5,507 bases of DNA from Lachnospiraceae bacterium (GTDB lineage Bacteria > Bacillota > Clostridia > Lachnospirales > Lachnospiraceae): positions 90,472 through 95,978 of the forward strand of contig JAAUZW010000032.1 in NCBI GenBank assembly GCA_014804385.1, given 5' to 3'. The notes beneath the pieces were generated by a model. It was not told where the DNA came from and ran no database searches. It saw only the letters and a program-made list of their open reading frames with translations. Position 1 is the first letter of the stretch. Each line of letters opens with the position of its first letter. Positions 1 through 4,559 of the stretch are shown here, one piece after another. A program made the translations under genes and the position numbers.

Positions 1-777
1 AGTTTTAGGACTGTGGTGGACAAGGTCAGACTGTGGAAAGGCAGACTGCTTCATATCTTTGTGGTGGAAAACCAGAACTACGTGGATTATCGAATGGTGT
101 TCCGGGCCATGCTCTCGGAAAGTCTGGGCTACCAGAAGCAGTGGAAACGTAAAAAGCGGACACATGAGCGGAACAGGGATTTCAAAAATGATGTAGATGC
201 TTTTCTTTCCGGTATGAAACGGGAAGAAAAGTTTACTCCGATCATTACGTTGGTGGTCTATTACGGAATGGCACATCCATGGAACGGTCCGAAAAGTCTG
301 TATGAACTCTTGGAGATTGATGATGAACTGAAACCCTTTGTGACGAACTATCGGTTGAATCTTTATGACTGCCATGAACATGACAGCTTCGAGAATTATC
401 ATACGGAGCTCCGACAGGTTTTTGAGATCCTGCGGTATGGAAGGGATAAAGAGGCCCTGCAACGGGTGATGTCAGCAGATAGGGAAGCCTATAGCGGATT
501 GGATACGGAGACTAGAGAGTTTATTGAGGTGGTTGCAAAGGTGAAACTGCCGGAGGAGGACAAGATTATGGGAAACGGAACAGAGAAATACAATATGTTA
601 GGTGCATTTGAAGAGATGAGACAGGAAGGAATTGTGATTGGACGCCAAGATGGTATTGCTGCATTGGTGAATTCTTTGAAAGACCTTCTTCCGGATGCCG
701 ATGCGGTTTACCAGGCTGTGATCCGGAATGAGGTCTATAAGTGTCTGACCAAGGAAGAAGTTTTGCAATATTATTAA
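1..777 (+). CDS. Rpn-family recombination-promoting nuclease / putative transposase, 5' end missing
   Basis: The frame is open from base 1 to the TAA at 775-777 (258 residues visible), so the true start lies upstream; the GTG codons at 13 and 16 have no ribosome binding site and are internal. The first 60 residues carry the core of the PD-(D/E)XK fold seen in Rpn proteins: a beta strand ending in V-V-E-N-Q (residues 21-25), where E-x-Q is the metal-binding motif, followed by V-D-Y-R-M and a helix with L-G-Y-Q-K-Q. A second conserved strand reads T-L-V-V-Y-Y-G. The C-terminal part, with E-E-M-R-Q-E-G-I and a final L-P-D...V-Y...Y-Y block, is typical of Lachnospiraceae members. Family knowledge: Rpn proteins are DNA endonucleases that raise RecA-independent recombination. 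The catalytic Asp normally just before the visible strand is not evident; Thr4 sits where I expect it. No clear terminator follows. Confidence 0.85.
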   Translation, partial: SFRTVVDKVRLWKGRLLHIFVVENQNYVDYRMVFRAMLSESLGYQKQWKRKKRTHERNRDFKNDVDAFLSGMKREEKFTPIITLVVYYGMAHPWNGPKSLYELLEIDDELKPFVTNYRLNLYDCHEHDSFENYHTELRQVFEILRYGRDKEALQRVMSADREAYSGLDTETREFIEVVAKVKLPEEDKIMGNGTEKYNMLGAFEEMRQEGIVIGRQDGIAALVNSLKDLLPDADAVYQAVIRNEVYKCLTKEEVLQYY

Positions 778-808
778 GAGAAAATAACGTCGGTTCTGCT
801 GGCATCGC

Positions 809-837
809 TTGACGGTAAGGACACTTTATCCTATAAT
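809..837 (+). promoter_or_regulatory. Sigma-A promoter of the DUF1858 gene
   Basis: The -35 box TTGACG (809-814) and -10 box TATAAT (832-837) are separated by 17 bp, giving 11 of 12 consensus matches. Transcription would start near 844, about 50 nt before the ATG at 894. The small gene is therefore transcribed independently of the Rpn-family gene upstream. Confidence 0.8.
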
Positions 838-893
838 CGTATTGGTACAGAAAACAAGGATATAATATATAGAAAATATGGAGGTATCAAATC

Positions 894-1085
894 ATGGCAG
901 ATATTACTAAAGACACTACAATAGGTGAGGCGTTACAGATGAATCCGGATATCGCACCCGTGCTCATGGAGATCGGGATGCACTGTCTCGGATGCCCCTC
1001 TGCACAGGGAGAGACGCTGGAAGAGGCGGCTATGGTGCACGGTATCGAGGTGGATGCGCTGATGACGAAGATCGCTGCGGTATAG
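894..1085 (+). CDS. DUF1858 domain protein (hybrid-cluster-associated redox disulfide type)
   Basis: A 63-residue cytoplasmic protein that is one DUF1858 domain from end to end. It opens with the usual I-T-K-D-T-T-I-G-E pattern, continues with N-P-D-I-A-P-V-L-M-E-I-G-M, and has the CxxC pair C31-L-G-C34, followed by the L-E-E-A-A...H-G-I/V...L motif. Proteins of this size and pattern are described as redox-disulfide domains that often occur near or fused to hybrid-cluster proteins. The pair may form a disulfide or bind a metal or Fe-S centre; the substrate is unknown. The start is firm: GGAGG at 880-884 lies 9 nt before the ATG, and a strong promoter lies about 50 nt further up. No hybrid-cluster gene is in the window. 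It ends convergently with the Uma2-family gene, with a shared stem-loop between. Confidence 0.9.
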   Translation: MADITKDTTIGEALQMNPDIAPVLMEIGMHCLGCPSAQGETLEEAAMVHGIEVDALMTKIAAV

Positions 1086-1114
1086 ACATTTATAAAGAAA
1101 AGATTTCAGAAAAA

Positions 1115-1144
1115 GGCGGTGGGACATGCATATGTTCCACCGCC
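1115..1144 (-). terminator. Rho-independent terminator, possibly bidirectional
   Basis: A 13-bp stem with one G-U pair (outer arms GGCGGTGG and CCACCGCC) closes a GCAT loop. On the minus strand it is followed by TTTTTCTGAAATCTTTT, a good terminator tail for the Uma2-family gene ending at 1176. On the plus strand the tail TGTGTCTT is T-poor, so it probably ends DUF1858 transcripts less efficiently, or blocks read-through as a plain stem. Confidence 0.8.
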
Positions 1145-1175
1145 TGTGTCTTGGGCCGCGCAGGGATAACGACAA

Positions 1176-1748
1176 CTATTTTGTCAGATTCAGATACAGG
1201 TCTTCATATATTCCCGCTTTGATCCGCTCAGAAAAAGAATGTTCTTCGGCTTCTCTGCCGTGCTCCAGATCATACACGGTGACCGTTTCCCGATGCGGGT
1301 CTACGATCCAGTATTCCCGGACACCCGCGGTCCGGTAAAGGGCGAGTTTCCGTGTATAGTCCATCTGTCCGCTGGTTGGCGAAACGATCTCAATCACCCA
1401 GTCGGGCGCGCCGTGGCAGCCTTTTTCATCCAGCTTCTTCTCATCACAGATCACGGAGATATCCGGTTCGACAAAATGCCGGTCGTCATTTTTAATGTAC
1501 ACTCCGAAAGGGGCAGGATACATCTTGCATGCTCCTTTATTTTTTCTAATATACAATTCAATCTCAAAAAGAAGGTCAACAAGTATTTCCTGATGTGTCC
1601 GAGTCGGCGACGCCATTATAAACATTTCCCCGTCTATCAGCTCAGCCCTTGTTCCCTCGGGGAGCGCCTCAATATCTGCGACTGTGTAGCCTTTTCCGCC
1701 TTTCATTACCATAAAGTTACCCTCTCTTCCAATGATTGCATGTTCCAT
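1176..1748 (-). CDS. Uma2-family (DUF820) endonuclease-like protein, copy A
   Basis: A 190-residue protein, the usual Uma2 size. Motifs in order: G-K-G-Y-T...A-L-P-E-G (17-32); E-L-I-D-G-E (36-41), the family hallmark; P-T-R-x-H-Q (48-53); V-E-P-D-I-S-V-I-C-D (93-102) with the presumed catalytic Asp96; D-W-V-I-E-I-V-S-P (116-124) with the presumed catalytic Glu120; and R-E-Y-W-I-V-D (144-150). All elements expected of an active PD-(D/E)XK fold are present, though no cellular target is known for the family. The start is the ATG at 1748 rather than the one at 1778: AAAAGGAGG (1756-1764) lies 7 nt before it, and copy B aligns from the same Met. It is divergent from copy B, with about 68% identity over the first 160 residues without gaps (counted by eye). 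It ends at the stem-loop 1115-1144. Confidence 0.9.
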   Translation of the reverse strand: MEHAIIGREGNFMVMKGGKGYTVADIEALPEGTRAELIDGEMFIMASPTRTHQEILVDLLFEIELYIRKNKGACKMYPAPFGVYIKNDDRHFVEPDISVICDEKKLDEKGCHGAPDWVIEIVSPTSGQMDYTRKLALYRTAGVREYWIVDPHRETVTVYDLEHGREAEEHSFSERIKAGIYEDLYLNLTK

Positions 1749-1790
1749 AATGTTTCCTCCTTTTCCGGGCAGGGGCATTACATTATGGAA
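1743..1790 (-). promoter_or_regulatory. Stem-loop covering the start codon of Uma2 copy A
   Basis: Perfect 11-bp inverted repeat: ACATTATGGAA spans the start codon on the mRNA (minus strand, 1753-1743) and its partner TTCCATAATGT lies at 1790-1780. The 26-nt loop contains the AAAAGGAGG ribosome binding site. If it forms in the mRNA, the AUG is buried in the stem. The repeat is seen directly; a regulatory role is inferred. Confidence 0.5.
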
Positions 1791-1807
1791 TGTATCATTA
1801 AATACCT

Positions 1808-1870
1808 CTGCCGCAATTTGATTTTTTGTATTGAGTAAGCGGCAGAAGCTGCCTGAATGTGCGAACGCAC
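1808..1870 (-). repeat. Competing stem-loops in the leader of Uma2 copy A
   Basis: Read along the minus-strand mRNA: first a small hairpin GTGCG-TT-CGCAC (1870-1859); then GGCAG (1853-1849), which can pair with CTGCC across a 3-nt loop. That same CTGCC belongs to CTGCCGC (1845-1839), which pairs perfectly over 7 bp with GCGGCAG (1814-1808) across 24 nt. The two pairings exclude each other. No T-tract follows, so this is not an ordinary attenuator. Confidence 0.45.
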
Positions 1871-1896
1871 GGTTCTTTGATTACTCAGATAAGCAT

Positions 1897-1925
1897 AGTA
1901 TATATGCTGTTAAAGTGTATGTCAA
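1897..1925 (-). promoter_or_regulatory. Sigma-A promoter of Uma2 copy A
   Basis: On the minus strand, TTGACA (1925-1920) and TATACT (1902-1897) are separated by 17 bp, 11 of 12 consensus matches. Transcription would start near 1890, giving a leader of about 140 nt before the ATG at 1748. Confidence 0.75.
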
Positions 1926-2012
1926 GATGTGTTTTGATAAAACGGAATAACGTATATGTCGTAGTACCGGCTGTTGAAAAAACAATAGCAGTCGATTAAC
2001 GATTTTCCGTTC

Positions 2013-2041
2013 TTGACAGACCGTTTTGGCAATTCTATAAT
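2013..2041 (+). promoter_or_regulatory. Perfect-consensus sigma-A promoter of Uma2 copy B
   Basis: TTGACA (2013-2018), a 17-bp spacer and TATAAT (2036-2041) match the consensus at all 12 positions. Transcription would start near 2048, leaving a leader of about 190 nt before the ATG at 2237. Such a strong promoter on an accessory gene suggests that control, if any, is exerted by a repressor or after initiation. Confidence 0.8.
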
Positions 2042-2158
2042 GAACGCAAAGCATATACACTTTCTCGATAACAAATGTGCGGGGCGGATTTCTTTTCCTG
2101 CTCCGAGTCAAATGAAACCAATATCGTGGTTTTTCAGTCTATGTTTCAGAATTTCTAT

Positions 2159-2190
2159 GCTTTTAAATCAACCTTACACAATTTAAAAGC
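2159..2190 (+). repeat. Leader stem-loop of Uma2 copy B
   Basis: GCTTTTAAAT and ATTTAAAAGC form a perfect 10-bp inverted repeat around a 12-nt loop. It lies in the untranslated leader 47 nt before the start codon. The stem is A/T-rich and has no T-tract after it, so it is not a terminator. Its role is unknown. Confidence 0.5.
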
Positions 2191-2209
2191 GGGAGATTCT
2201 GTGAAGACG

Positions 2210-2228
2210 TCTCCTGCGGAACAGGAGG
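2210..2228 (+). promoter_or_regulatory. Hairpin enclosing the ribosome binding site of Uma2 copy B
   Basis: CTCCTG (2211-2216) pairs with CAGGAG (2222-2227) over a 5-nt loop, extended by a T-G wobble to 2228. This occupies the AGGAGG ribosome binding site (2223-2228), which lies 8 nt before the ATG at 2237. The upstream GGGAGA (2191-2196) can pair instead with TCTCCT (2210-2215), which would free the site. Both pairings are visible; control by them is inferred. Confidence 0.45.
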
Positions 2229-2236
2229 AGATATTT

Positions 2237-2875
2237 ATGGAGTATGCACGAAGTGAAAGAGAGGAGCTGTTTATGGAGATCAAAGGCGGAAAAGGCTATA
2301 CGATCGCGGATATCGAGGCGCTCCCGGAGGGAGAGCGTGCAGAGCTGATCGACGGGGAGATGTTTCGGCTGGATGCGCCGACGAGACAACATCAAGACAT
2401 TTTGGGTGAAATGTTTGCTAATATCAAATTGTATATTAGAAAAAAAGGGGGAAACTGCAAAATATATCCTGCGCCCTTCGCGGTATATGTTAAAAAGGGC
2501 AGGAAGAATTATGTGGAACCGGACATCTCCGTGATCTGCGACCGGGATAAGCTGGATGAGAAAGGCTGTCAGGGCGCGCCGGACTGGATGATCGAGATTG
2601 TTTCCCCTTCCAGTAAAAAGATGGATTACGAGCGGAAAGTGAAGCTCTACCGGGAGGCAGGCGCACGCGAGTACTGGATCGTGGATGCAGAGACGAAGAC
2701 GGTCACGGTGTATGATTTTGAACACAGTGCAGCGGACGGTGGTTTCGGCGGCAATGGCAATGCTATGGCCGGGAGCGCGGCACATGAACCTGTGCGCTAT
2801 TCTTTCTCCGAGCGGATCAGGGTGGGAATCTTCGAGGATTTGTGGCTGAATCTTTCGGAGATGGATCTTGGTTGA
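2237..2875 (+). CDS. Uma2-family (DUF820) endonuclease-like protein, copy B
   Basis: A 212-residue paralogue of copy A with the same motifs at the same positions: E-L-I-D-G-E (36-41), P-T-R-Q-H-Q (48-53), V-E-P-D-I-S-V-I-C-D (93-102, presumed catalytic Asp96), D-W-M-I-E-I-V-S-P (116-124, presumed catalytic Glu120) and R-E-Y-W-I-V-D. It differs by an 18-residue Gly/Ala/Asn-rich insertion after residue 163, between the V-Y-D-F-E-H strand and S-F-S-E-R-I, and by a slightly longer C-terminus. The start is set by AGGAGG at 2223-2228 and by alignment with copy A. The frame is open back to an ATG at 2075, but that has no ribosome binding site and adds 54 residues unlike the family. A second site-plus-ATG unit sits 36 nt downstream (ATG 2273) in frame. 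Function in the cell is unknown; a PD-(D/E)XK nuclease fold is established for the family. Confidence 0.9.
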   Translation: MEYARSEREELFMEIKGGKGYTIADIEALPEGERAELIDGEMFRLDAPTRQHQDILGEMFANIKLYIRKKGGNCKIYPAPFAVYVKKGRKNYVEPDISVICDRDKLDEKGCQGAPDWMIEIVSPSSKKMDYERKVKLYREAGAREYWIVDAETKTVTVYDFEHSAADGGFGGNGNAMAGSAAHEPVRYSFSERIRVGIFEDLWLNLSEMDLG

Positions 2876-2877
2876 GG

Positions 2878-2958
2878 GAGTGTGTGGAATTGATTGACGG
2901 AGATTTGTCTCAGATAGCGGATATCCCGGTCGTCTGTGACCGAGATATCCGCGACTGA
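2878..2958 (+). pseudogene. Remnant of a third Uma2-family gene
   Basis: Starting two bases after the stop of copy B, but in a different frame, is a short stretch ending in TGA (2956-2958). It contains V-E-L-I-D-G-D-L and then A-D-I-P-V-V-C-D-R-D. These match two separate Uma2 landmarks, E-L-I-D-G-E-M and P-D-I-S-V-I-C-D-R-D, which are about 55 residues apart in the intact copies but only a few residues apart here. Order and frame are preserved, as expected after an internal deletion. Codon differences from copies A and B are mostly third-position, so it is not a fresh copy. The stretch is short, so chance resemblance remains possible. Confidence 0.45.
2917..2952. repeat. Strong stem-loop between convergent genes, possible terminator
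   Basis: GCGGATATC and GATATCCGC form a perfect 9-bp outer stem. After a C/A mismatch the inner arms CGGTC and GACCG add 5 bp around a 6-nt loop. It sits between the ends of Uma2 copy B (+) and the DUF11 gene (-), the usual place for a shared terminator, but neither strand has a T-tract after the stem. It coincides with the Uma2-like remnant. Confidence 0.5.
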
Positions 2959-2973
2959 ATAAAAGCAAGTTAT

Positions 2974-4302
2974 TTATTGTTTATAGATCAATATAGTTGC
3001 AGAATCTTCCTTAATAGCAGGCTTTGAATTTACGGAAGACTGTGCCCGATTTAATAAAGTATTCTTTCCTGCTTTTAAATTATTATCTACGACTTCTGCG
3101 GCAAACATAATCCTTGCCATTGCGGTTGGATCATATTTTCCGATATTGATGCCTTTTGTAATGTCACTTGGAGCGCCATCCGTGATATTCATTATGACCT
3201 GTTTCCCTTCGCCGGATGCAATATACCTTAATTTTGTGGAGTTTTCTATGTAACGCAAATTATGGGGCAAGACATCTCGTACCAAAACATTTTCCTGCAG
3301 ATCTTTTCCTAGGTTTTGATATGTGATTTGAAATTCTACCTTATCCCCGACCTTTGCCTCTATTGACTTAAACCAATAGTTATTTCCGGCCAGGCGGACT
3401 TGATTCAGAACAGAAAATTCATAATCGTATACTACCTTAACCCTGATCGTTACATAATTTATATATTGATAACATCCCGGAATCTTGCCATCCAAAGCAT
3501 CGTATCCGATCGCAGTCCATGAATCTTCTATATTGCCGGTTGTATTCCCCTGATTCGTAATGCTGTCTGCAAGTTGTATGCCGTCGCTTGCACATTTACC
3601 ATTTTCCAATAGTGCAGAACCATAAACATATTCCAAGTGAAACGGCTGTCCGTCTTTACTCTTAAAAGTCACGTCATCAATGTATAGATCAGGATCGGCA
3701 TTATCAGCTCTCAACCACCCGTTGACCACTATGGAATCAGATGAATCATAGGGTATATAGAAACGTACCTGTGTGTTTTCCGCAACTGCCTGTTCTCCAT
3801 TAGGATTGTTATTATGAACATATATACGGACGATGTATGTCTTGTCATCTTCAACAGTTATCTCGCTGCCTTCCCACAAATTGGTTTTCGCTGAATTGAT
3901 GCCGGTGTCTTCACGTGCGCCGACAAAATTAGTTTCGTTCCGAAGCATCGTACCTGGTAAATCCTCGCCGGTTTCATTCTTATACCATTCCGTATCGCTA
4001 TCGGACAATTTGATCGAATTAAATGTAATTTTATCACCGAGAGCATCTTCAGTGACTTCCTGCAATGTATATAGTGTTCTGCTAAAATTATGGGATTCAG
4101 GATATTCCTGTACTAACTCACCATCCTCTGTTTCAGCAATATCAGATGTTGAATCGTCTTTACGCCAGCTTTGTGGTTCAATATTCCGGATGATTCCTTC
4201 CAAGCTTCTATTTTTAAATATGCTAATTCCAAAAATTGTGCATAATGATCCGATAAGGCCAATATAAAGAATAACTTTTTCAATCCATGGCATATTATTC
4301 AT
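2974..4302 (-). CDS. Membrane-anchored DUF11-domain protein
   Basis: A 442-residue protein. Residues 10-29 form one hydrophobic segment (V-I-L-Y-I-G-L-I-G...F-G-I-S-I-F) with no signal-peptidase or lipobox pattern, so it is an uncleaved anchor. A charged linker follows (30-70). The middle, about 75-300, contains F-V-G-A-R-E-D-T-G, T-Y-I-V-R-I-Y-V-H-N-N-N-P-N-G, L-E-Y-V-Y-G-S-A-L-L and I-G-Y-D-A-L-D-G-x-I-P-G-C motifs that I recall from a family of similarly built Firmicutes and Actinobacteria proteins. Residues 308-442 are a DUF11-type beta-sandwich: K-V-G-D-K-V-E-F-Q-I-T-Y-Q-N-L-G, then V-R-D-V-L-P-H-N-L-R-Y-I. Function is unknown; a structural or adhesive envelope role is inferred. The charge pattern around the anchor (K-N-R after, near neutral before) does not clearly predict an outside C-terminus. 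The start is the second ATG (see ribosome binding site 4313-4319). Confidence 0.8.
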   Translation of the reverse strand: MNNMPWIEKVILYIGLIGSLCTIFGISIFKNRSLEGIIRNIEPQSWRKDDSTSDIAETEDGELVQEYPESHNFSRTLYTLQEVTEDALGDKITFNSIKLSDSDTEWYKNETGEDLPGTMLRNETNFVGAREDTGINSAKTNLWEGSEITVEDDKTYIVRIYVHNNNPNGEQAVAENTQVRFYIPYDSSDSIVVNGWLRADNADPDLYIDDVTFKSKDGQPFHLEYVYGSALLENGKCASDGIQLADSITNQGNTTGNIEDSWTAIGYDALDGKIPGCYQYINYVTIRVKVVYDYEFSVLNQVRLAGNNYWFKSIEAKVGDKVEFQITYQNLGKDLQENVLVRDVLPHNLRYIENSTKLRYIASGEGKQVIMNITDGAPSDITKGINIGKYDPTAMARIMFAAEVVDNNLKAGKNTLLNRAQSSVNSKPAIKEDSATILIYKQ

Positions 4303-4312
4303 AGTATTCATT

Positions 4313-4319
4313 CCCCTTT
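4313..4319 (-). promoter_or_regulatory. Ribosome binding site that decides the DUF11 gene start
   Basis: AAAGGGG on the minus strand lies only 1 nt from the ATG at 4311, too close for initiation, and 10 nt from the in-frame ATG at 4302. A third ATG at 4293 is 19 nt away. The ATG at 4302 is therefore the likely start. Confidence 0.6.
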
Positions 4320-4328
4320 ATACACCAT

Positions 4329-4357
4329 ATTATAACACAGACCGACAAAAATTTTAA
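4329..4357 (-). promoter_or_regulatory. Promoter of the DUF11 gene
   Basis: On the minus strand, TATAAT (4334-4329) is preceded by TG one base upstream (extended -10). A weak -35 box, TTAAAA (4357-4352), lies 17 bp away. Transcription would begin near 4322, leaving a leader of only about 20 nt. The -35 region merges with the A/T tract of the terminator just upstream. Confidence 0.6.
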
Positions 4358-4364
4358 TATAAAA

Positions 4365-4388
4365 AATCGAGTGCCCGCGCACTCGATT
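4365..4388 (-). terminator. Rho-independent terminator (distal of two)
   Basis: AATCGAGTGC and GCACTCGATT form a perfect 10-bp stem around a 4-nt loop. On the minus strand six Ts start at the foot of the stem, followed by ATATTAAAATTTTT. It would catch transcripts of the large modular gene that pass the first terminator and isolate the DUF11 gene. Confidence 0.75.
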
Positions 4389-4390
4389 CA

Positions 4391-4409
4391 GAGAATGCTT
4401 CGCATTCTC
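4391..4409. repeat. Small hairpin between the two terminators
   Basis: GAGAATGC and GCATTCTC form a perfect 8-bp stem with a 3-nt TTC loop, 2 bp from the terminator at 4365-4388. Neither strand has a T-tract directly after it. It may stabilise the end of minus-strand transcripts. Confidence 0.5.
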
Positions 4410-4450
4410 CCTGAAATGTTTTACGCTGTCGCAATTTCCTGTAGAATAAA

Positions 4451-4505
4451 AAATGGAGCCATTGCTCCAGTAGATTATTCATCTACTTTTGCAATGGCTC
4501 CATTT
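4451..4505 (-). terminator. Long hairpin terminator of the modular protein gene
   Basis: A 15-bp perfect outer stem (arms 4451-4465 and 4491-4505), a 3-by-3 internal loop, a 7-bp inner stem (AGTAGAT and ATCTACT) and a 5-nt loop make a 55-nt hairpin. On the minus strand it runs into TTTTTTATTC. It lies 55 bp past the stop at 4560, so it is the primary terminator of that gene. Its left arm also folds on itself (TGGAGC-CATT-GCTCCA). Confidence 0.75.
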
Positions 4506-4559
4506 CATAATAACTACATTTGATTCTTTTTCAGATCTGCTCCTCTGAAGTGATCTGAT

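Larger units (their letters stand above)
1749..2236. other. 488-bp divergent intergenic region between the Uma2 paralogues
   Basis: No convincing gene is present. It holds the two divergent promoters (minus 1897-1925, plus 2013-2041), about 140 nt of leader for copy A and about 190 nt for copy B, both rich in stem-loops. Between the two -35 boxes is an 87-bp spacer containing a 7-bp inverted pair, AACGGAA (1941-1947) and TTCCGTT (2005-2011). This could be an operator but is too short to insist on. Longer reading frames crossing the region have no ribosome binding site. Confidence 0.7.

Noticed and set aside
778..808. A possible terminator after the Rpn-family gene.
   Set aside because: Only a 4-bp pairing (CGTC and GACG) could be found and no T-tract follows.
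861..866. A second TATAAT upstream of the DUF1858 gene.
   Set aside because: The only -35-like sequence, TTGGTA (842-847), is 13 bp away, too close; the promoter at 809-837 is far better.
1749..1778. In-frame extension of Uma2 copy A to the ATG at 1778.
   Set aside because: The extension would be translated across the AAAAGGAGG site serving the ATG at 1748, and copy B has no counterpart to these ten residues.
1912..2063. A 9-bp inverted pair (AAAGTGTAT at 1912-1920, ATACACTTT at 2055-2063) touching both divergent promoters.
   Set aside because: A 9-bp match is expected about once by chance in a gap of this length, and the positions relative to each promoter differ.
1881..2111. A 76-codon minus-strand frame inside the divergent intergenic region.
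   Set aside because: It spans both promoters, has no ribosome binding site, and its composition looks non-coding.
2075..2236. In-frame extension of Uma2 copy B back to an ATG at 2075.
   Set aside because: No ribosome binding site at 2075, the extra 54 residues do not resemble the family, and copy A aligns from the Met at 2237, which has AGGAGG.
2183..2968. A long minus-strand frame opposite Uma2 copy B.
   Set aside because: It mirrors the true gene, is rich in His, Arg and Pro as antisense frames often are, and has no start signals; the motif-bearing frame is on the plus strand.
4531..4558. A 7-bp inverted repeat (TCAGATC and GATCTGA) just past the stop of the modular protein gene.
   Set aside because: Weak stem with a 14-nt loop, and on the minus strand it is followed by As, not Ts; the hairpin at 4451-4505 explains termination better.
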